From Phenylobacterium sp. LH3H17 (GTDB lineage: Bacteria; Pseudomonadota; Alphaproteobacteria; Caulobacterales; Caulobacteraceae): a stretch of DNA of 64,000 nucleotides. Below the pieces are notes generated by a model that was not told the origin of the DNA, searched no databases, and saw only the letters and a program-made list of their open reading frames with translations. Position 1 is the first letter of the stretch; each line of letters opens with the position of its first letter. Positions 59,642-64,000 of this stretch are shown piece by piece. Made by a program: the position numbers and the translations under genes. The stretch spans positions 3,725,001 to 3,789,000 of the forward strand of contig NZ_CP101283.1 of the NCBI RefSeq assembly GCF_024298925.1, read 5' to 3'.

Positions 59642-60652
59642 CTACGGATGGGGCTGGGACAGGTTGGGGTTCTCGCCCATCATGTCGGTGACCTTCATCA
59701 CCGCCGGGCCGAGGATGACCACGAACAGCACTGGCAGGAAGAACACGATCATCGGCACGGTCAGCTTGGCCGGCAGCTGGGCGGCCTTCTTCTCGGCGGC
59801 GGCCAGGCGCATGTCGCGGTTCTCCTTGGCCATGACCCGCAGCGCCGCGCCCAGCGGCGTGCCGTAGCGTTCGGCCTGGATCATCGCCGTGGTCACCGAT
59901 CGGATGCCGGGATGGTTGGTTCGCTTGGCCAGGCCCTCATAGGCCATCCGCCGCTCGGGCAGGTAGGAGATCTCCGCCGTCAGCAGGGTCAGCTCCTCGG
60001 CCAGCTCGATGGAGGTCGAGCCGATCTCGGCGGCTACCTTCTGGATCGCCGCCTCGATGGACATGCCGCTCTCCACGCAGATCAGCAGCAGGTCGAGCGC
60101 GTCCGGGAAGGCGCCGACGATGGACTCGCGGCGCTTGGTCGCGACGTTGCTGATGTAGACGTTGGGCGCGTAGTAGCCGAGCGTCAGGCCGCCGATCGAG
60201 AAGGCCGCCCGGGTCAGGGTCGGCAGGCCGAAATCCTTGATCACGAACAGGTAGAACCCGATGGCCGCGGCGAACACGAAGGGCAGCACGAAGCGGAAGA
60301 AGTAGAAGGTCGAGACCGGCCGGGGGCCGCGGTAGCCGGCCTGGGCCAGCTTGTCGACCACCTGGGGGTCTTCCAGCAGGCGCGAGAGCTGCAGGCGCTC
60401 CACCACCTTCTTGTAAAGGCCCTCGTCGATGTGCCGCAGGCTGCTCTGGCCGGTGTTGTTCTTTGAGGCCAGCGCCTCGCGGGATTTGCGCCGCAGTTCC
60501 TCGCGCCGGCTCGAGACCGACTTCAGCCGGGTCTCCAGGCTGTTGCGGGTCATCATCGGCATGGCGATGGTGACGATCGTCGCGAAGCAGACGACGGCGA
60601 CGAAGGCCGCCAGCAGGTTGTCGGGATCGACGATGGTGCTGACCAGGTCCAC
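59642..60652 (-). CDS. tadC: Tad pilus inner-membrane platform protein TadC/CpaH
   Basis: A 336-residue type II secretion F-type membrane protein: a helix at about 12-32, a cytoplasmic stretch, two helices at about 120-170, the T2SSF domain (ESIVGAFPDALDLLLICVES, GMSIEAAIQKVAAEIGSTSI, AYEGLAKRTNHPGIRSVTTA), and a C-terminal helix (MIVFFLPVLFVVILGPAVM). It pairs with TadB to form the platform moved by the CpaF ATPase. It follows tadB with a 9-bp gap. Confidence 0.93.
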   Translation of the reverse strand: MDLVSTIVDPDNLLAAFVAVVCFATIVTIAMPMMTRNSLETRLKSVSSRREELRRKSREALASKNNTGQSSLRHIDEGLYKKVVERLQLSRLLEDPQVVDKLAQAGYRGPRPVSTFYFFRFVLPFVFAAAIGFYLFVIKDFGLPTLTRAAFSIGGLTLGYYAPNVYISNVATKRRESIVGAFPDALDLLLICVESGMSIEAAIQKVAAEIGSTSIELAEELTLLTAEISYLPERRMAYEGLAKRTNHPGIRSVTTAMIQAERYGTPLGAALRVMAKENRDMRLAAAEKKAAQLPAKLTVPMIVFFLPVLFVVILGPAVMKVTDMMGENPNLSQPHP

Positions 60653-60661
60653 GCTCGCCCC

Positions 60662-61648
60662 CTAGATCCTGAAGTTGATCATCTTGCGCATCGCGAAGAT
60701 GCCGATCGACATCCAGACGGCGCCGGCCAGCAGCATCATGTGGCCGCGTGGGTCGGTGAACAGCGGCTTCATGTATTCCGGCGCGGTCATGCTGATCAGG
60801 GCCATAACGCCGGGCGGCAGCGAGCCGATGATGAAGGCTGAGGCCACGGCCTCACCCGACAGCGCCTTGATCTTCTCGCGCATCAGCTTGCGGGCGCGGA
60901 TCACGGTGGAGAGGTTGCCCAGCGCCTCGGCCAGGTTGCCGCCGGTCTTGGCCTGGATGGCCAGGACGATCGCGAAGAACCGCACCTCCGGCGTCGGCAT
61001 CTGCTCGAACATTTTCTCCAGGGCCTGGTCCATCGAGACCCCCATGCCGATGCCCTCGACCAGGCGGTTGAACTGGCCGGCCATGGGCTCGGCCGTCTCG
61101 CGCGCGATGACCCGCAGGCTGTCGTGTACGGGCAGGCCCGAGCGGATGCCGCGCACGATGATGTCCATGGCGTCGGGGAACGCCTCGGTGAATTTCTTGA
61201 CGCGCCGGGCGGCCAGGAACCCCAGCACCCAGCGCGGCAGGCCGAAGCCGGCCGCGAAGCCCAGCCCCAGCCCGATGAACGGCGACTGGCGCAGCAGCAG
61301 GACCACCAGCAGCACCACCACCCCGACCACGCCGCTGGCGATCCAGAAGTTGCGGACGTTATCGCCGAGCCCGGCCTGCTGCATCTTGGCGCTGATGCTG
61401 AGCGTCGCCTTCTTCTGCTGGCGGTCCTGGTCGCGGAGGGTCTTGAGGATCTGGCGGCGGCGCTGGTCCTGGGCGCTCACGGCCGGTCGCCGCCGGCCGC
61501 CCGGGCGGCCTTCGGCGCCGACCAGGGCCTGGGCCCGCTTGACCGTCTTGGCCTGGCCGTTGTCGCCGCCGGCCAGGGCGAAGCCCAGGCCCGCGACCAT
61601 GATGAAGCCGAGGACGGCGATCAGCAGGGTGGCGAGGGTCGATCCCAT
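60662..61648 (-). CDS. tadB: Tad pilus inner-membrane platform protein TadB/CpaG
   Basis: A 328-residue protein with an N-terminal helix (LATLLIAVLGFIMVAGLGFA), a basic cytoplasmic stretch, two helices at about 110-150, the T2SSF domain (KKFTEAFPDAMDIIVRGIRS, GLPVHDSLRVIARETAEPMA, EVRFFAIVLAIQAKTGGNLA), and C-terminal helices. It lies between cpaF (3-bp gap) and tadC. Confidence 0.93.
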   Translation of the reverse strand: MGSTLATLLIAVLGFIMVAGLGFALAGGDNGQAKTVKRAQALVGAEGRPGGRRRPAVSAQDQRRRQILKTLRDQDRQQKKATLSISAKMQQAGLGDNVRNFWIASGVVGVVVLLVVLLLRQSPFIGLGLGFAAGFGLPRWVLGFLAARRVKKFTEAFPDAMDIIVRGIRSGLPVHDSLRVIARETAEPMAGQFNRLVEGIGMGVSMDQALEKMFEQMPTPEVRFFAIVLAIQAKTGGNLAEALGNLSTVIRARKLMREKIKALSGEAVASAFIIGSLPPGVMALISMTAPEYMKPLFTDPRGHMMLLAGAVWMSIGIFAMRKMINFRI

Positions 61649-61651
61649 GCC

Positions 61652-63205
61652 CTATTCCGACGCGTCGAGGGCTTCGGCGAGCTCACGCTCCAGGCCGTAG
61701 TAACGGGCCCGGTCCCAAAACCGCGGCCGGGCGATGCCGGTGGAACGATGGCGGCCGACGACCCTGCCATCGGCGTCGTCGCCCGTGATCTCGTAGACGA
61801 ACAGATCCTGGGTGATGATCACCTCGCCTTCCAGCCCCACCACCTCGGTGATGTGGGTGATCCGGCGCGAGCCGTCGCGCAGGCGGGCGGCCTGGATAAT
61901 CACGTCCACCGAACCCACGATCATCTCGCGGATGGTCCGCGAGGGCAGGCCGTAACCGCCCATGGTGATCATCGATTCCATCCGGCTGATGGCCTCGCGC
62001 GGGCTGTTGGCGTGCAGGGTGCCCATGGAGCCGTCGTGGCCGGTGTTCATCGCCTGCAGCAGGTCGAAGGCTTCGGGGCCGCGGACTTCGCCGACGATGA
62101 TCCGTTCCGGACGCATCCGCAGGCAGTTCTTCACCAGGTCGCGCATGGTGATCTGGCCCTGGCCTTCCAGGTTCGGCGGCCGGGTCTCCAGGCGCACCAC
62201 GTGCGGCTGCTGCAGCTGCAGTTCGGCGGCGTCCTCGCAGGTCACCACCCGCTCGGTGGGGTCGATGAAGGCGGTGAGCGTGTTGAGCAGGGTAGTCTTC
62301 CCCGAGCCCGTCCCGCCGGAGATGATCAGATTGCATCGGCAGGCGCCGATCACCCCCAGGACCCGCGCCCCTTCCGGGCTGATGGAGGCGAACTCCACCA
62401 GGTTCTTCATGGTCAGCTTGTCTTTTTTGAACTTCCGGATGGTGAGCGTCGGCCCATCCAGCGACAAGGGCGGCGAGATCACGTTCACACGCGAGCCGTC
62501 GGGCAGGCGCGCGTCGCAGATCGGCGAGCTTTCGTCGACCCGGCGGCCGACCTGGCTGACGATCCGCTGGCAGATGTTCATCAGCTGGGCGTTGTCGCGG
62601 AACCGCACATTGGTCAGCTGGACCTTGCCGGCGACCTCGATGAACACCCGGCTGGCGCCGTTGACCATGATGTCGGCGATGTCGTCGCGGGCCAGCAGCG
62701 GCTCCAGCGGCCCATAGCCCAGCACGTCGTTGATGATGTCCTGGACGAGCTGGTCCTGCTCGACCACCGACATGGAGACGTTCTTGATCGCCACCAGCTC
62801 GGCGACGATGTCGCGGATCTCCTCCCCGGCCTGCTTGACGTCCAGCTGAGCCAGCTGGGCCAGGTCGATGGTGTTGATCAGGGCGTTGAAGATCGTGGTC
62901 TTGGTGGCGTGGTAATAGTCGGACTGCTCGCGGACCACCTGGGTGGCCGGCGCGGGGCCCTGGGCGGCGCGGAGCTGTTCGAAGGCCAGGGTCGACTTCG
63001 GACCGGCGCCCTGGGCGGCGCGCTCGGCCTTGGTGGGAATCGGGATCGGAGCCGGCTGCGCGGCCGCCTGGGCCGGAGCTGGCCCGGCCGTGGGCTCGAT
63101 GCGTTGCGGCCGCGTGGCGATCGGCGCGCCCTCGCCTGCCGCGGGCGGCGGGGGGGTCGGCCGGGGCCGCGGCGCTACGCCGTCGGTGGGACGCTTGCCG
63201 AACAT
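61652..63205 (-). CDS. cpaF: Tad pilus assembly ATPase CpaF/TadA
   Basis: A 517-residue secretion ATPase powering pilus extension and retraction. A Pro/Ala-rich leader of about 90 residues precedes the N-terminal domain. Walker A is LIISGGTGSGKTTLLNTLTA, the Asp box ERVVTCEDAAELQL, Walker B MRPERIIVGEVRGPEAFDLL, and the His box TGHDGSMGTLHANSPREAI. It forms a hexamer at the inner membrane. It is separated from cpaE by one base. Confidence 0.96.
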   Translation of the reverse strand: MFGKRPTDGVAPRPRPTPPPPAAGEGAPIATRPQRIEPTAGPAPAQAAAQPAPIPIPTKAERAAQGAGPKSTLAFEQLRAAQGPAPATQVVREQSDYYHATKTTIFNALINTIDLAQLAQLDVKQAGEEIRDIVAELVAIKNVSMSVVEQDQLVQDIINDVLGYGPLEPLLARDDIADIMVNGASRVFIEVAGKVQLTNVRFRDNAQLMNICQRIVSQVGRRVDESSPICDARLPDGSRVNVISPPLSLDGPTLTIRKFKKDKLTMKNLVEFASISPEGARVLGVIGACRCNLIISGGTGSGKTTLLNTLTAFIDPTERVVTCEDAAELQLQQPHVVRLETRPPNLEGQGQITMRDLVKNCLRMRPERIIVGEVRGPEAFDLLQAMNTGHDGSMGTLHANSPREAISRMESMITMGGYGLPSRTIREMIVGSVDVIIQAARLRDGSRRITHITEVVGLEGEVIITQDLFVYEITGDDADGRVVGRHRSTGIARPRFWDRARYYGLERELAEALDASE

Positions 63206-63206
63206 G

Positions 63207-64000
63207 CTACTTCCGCTTGAGCAGGTTGGAGAGCAGCGAGGTCTTCTGGACCGCCGGCGGGTCGCGGCGGGCGATCTGCTGGGCCAGGTGGTCGATGCCT
63301 TCGGCCGAGCGCGACTTGGGCCCCACCTCGCTGACCATCTGGCCGTTGTTGGCCGCCTGGCCGAACAGCTTGGGGTCGAACGGCAGGCAGAGGGTGGGCG
63401 TCAGGCCGAGCGCCTCGCCGAAGTCCTTGACCGGGATCTCCGGGCGGCCCGGCACCCCGACCTGGTTCAGCACCAGGCGCGGGGGAGCGTCGTTGGGCCG
63501 CGCGCGGCGGACCAGGTCGACCATGTTCTTGGCGTTGCGCAGCGAGGCCAGGTCCGGCGTGGCCACGATCACCAGGTCATCGGACGTCAGCAGGATCTTG
63601 CGCTTCCAGGCCGTCCAGACGTGAGGCAGGTCCAGCACCACGAAGGGCGCCGCGCCGCGGATCTTCTGGGTGACCTCCTCGAAGGCCTCGGGACCGATCT
63701 CGTAGTCGGTCTCCAGCGTGGCCGGGGCGGCGAACAGCGAGAGCCGCTCGGTGCAGCGGGCCATCATCCGGTCCATCAGGACGGGATCCAGGCGATCCGG
63801 CTGGGACAGGGCGTCGACGATCCCCTGGATCGGGTCCTGGTTGAAATCGAGGCCGGCTGTGCCGAAGGCCAGGTCCAGGTCGACCAGGACAGCGCCGGTC
63901 TGGAGGCGCTCGGTGATCGAATAGGCGACGTTGTGGGCCAGGGTCGAGGTCCCGGCCCCGCCCTTGGCGCCGCAAAAGGCGATCTGGCGGCCCACGAAGG
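63207..64000 (-). CDS. cpaE: Pilus localisation ATPase CpaE (5' end cut off)
   Basis: The visible 264 or so residues are the C-terminal ParA/MinD-type ATPase domain. The deviant Walker A is FCGAKGGAGTSTLAHNVAYS, followed by VLVDLDLAFGTAGLDFNQDP and VVLDLPHVWTAWKRKILLTS. CpaE in Caulobacter has an N-terminal receiver-like domain of about 200 residues and directs the pilus machinery to one pole; that part would lie beyond the right edge. An in-frame GTG at 63995 is not the real start, since the frame continues to the end of the window. Confidence 0.92.
   Translation of the reverse strand, partial: FVGRQIAFCGAKGGAGTSTLAHNVAYSITERLQTGAVLVDLDLAFGTAGLDFNQDPIQGIVDALSQPDRLDPVLMDRMMARCTERLSLFAAPATLETDYEIGPEAFEEVTQKIRGAAPFVVLDLPHVWTAWKRKILLTSDDLVIVATPDLASLRNAKNMVDLVRRARPNDAPPRLVLNQVGVPGRPEIPVKDFGEALGLTPTLCLPFDPKLFGQAANNGQMVSEVGPKSRSAEGIDHLAQQIARRDPPAVQKTSLLSNLLKRK

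Noticed and set aside
61124..63220. A 698-codon open frame antisense to cpaF and tadB
   Set aside because: It mirrors two well-recognised Tad genes and has only low-complexity His/Gly/Asp-rich sequence.

Overview
The window looks like a stretch of core chromosome from a high-GC alphaproteobacterium of the order Caulobacterales, probably Phenylobacterium or a close Caulobacter relative. The grounds are: the Tad/Cpa pilus genes (cpaE-cpaF-tadB-tadC), two PEPxxWA-CTERM proteins, the rpmH-rnpA-yidC-engB and dnaX-ybaB-recR orders with the small SRP RNA just upstream of dnaX, alphaproteobacterial promoter shapes (TTGnnn with a CTAG-type -10, and one GGAAC-N16-CGTT general-stress promoter), and many overlapping GTG/ATG starts. 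The genus is inferred, not proven. No rRNA, CRISPR array, prophage, insertion sequence or integrase was seen.

Layout. 0-6 kb: a spermidine-synthase-like methyltransferase (cut by the left edge), a divergent VOC protein/alpha-beta hydrolase pair, two surface proteins with PEP-CTERM tails flanking an Rnk-type regulator, an RpiB-like isomerase and tRNA-Arg(ACG). 6-12.4 kb: a divergent pair of self-processing hydrolases (P1 peptidase and gamma-glutamyltransferase), an orphan histidine kinase, and pyrD-DUF952-sixA. 12.4-14.3 kb: metX-metW, the two-gene methionine operon. 14.3-19.6 kb: the most accessory-looking part, with a large autotransporter facing an XRE regulator plus an RTX protein, and tandem operator-like repeats between them. 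19.7-30 kb: a second gamma-glutamyltransferase, a PII protein, gloB plus a DUF6880 protein, a lemA-TPM-TPM membrane cluster, and an acyltransferase divergent from a membrane LytTR regulator.

30.5-45 kb: marR-fabF behind two perfect palindromes; rpmH-rnpA-yidC-engB; then acyl-CoA dehydrogenase, Crp-like regulator and exported amidohydrolase; then argB-HAD-dapD, a cupin, dapE, truA and fmt. 45-55 kb: a stress-promoter-driven small lipoprotein, def, rmuC, envelope stress proteins, the dnaX-ybaB-recR operon with the SRP RNA, nudC, a GST, pheA and kdsB. 55-64 kb: membrane cytochrome c, NlpC/P60 hydrolase, leucyl aminopeptidase, a TPR protein and the Tad pilus operon, cut at cpaE by the right edge.

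The main unexplained structures are a roughly 140-bp multi-hairpin repeat present three times, each time exactly between convergent genes (about 37.4, 41.4 and 56.1 kb), with compensatory changes in one stem; the paired TACG-N3-CGTA operators between the autotransporter and the XRE/RTX genes; the paired palindromes in the marR-fabF promoter; and a broken GNAT acetyltransferase tail behind tadC.
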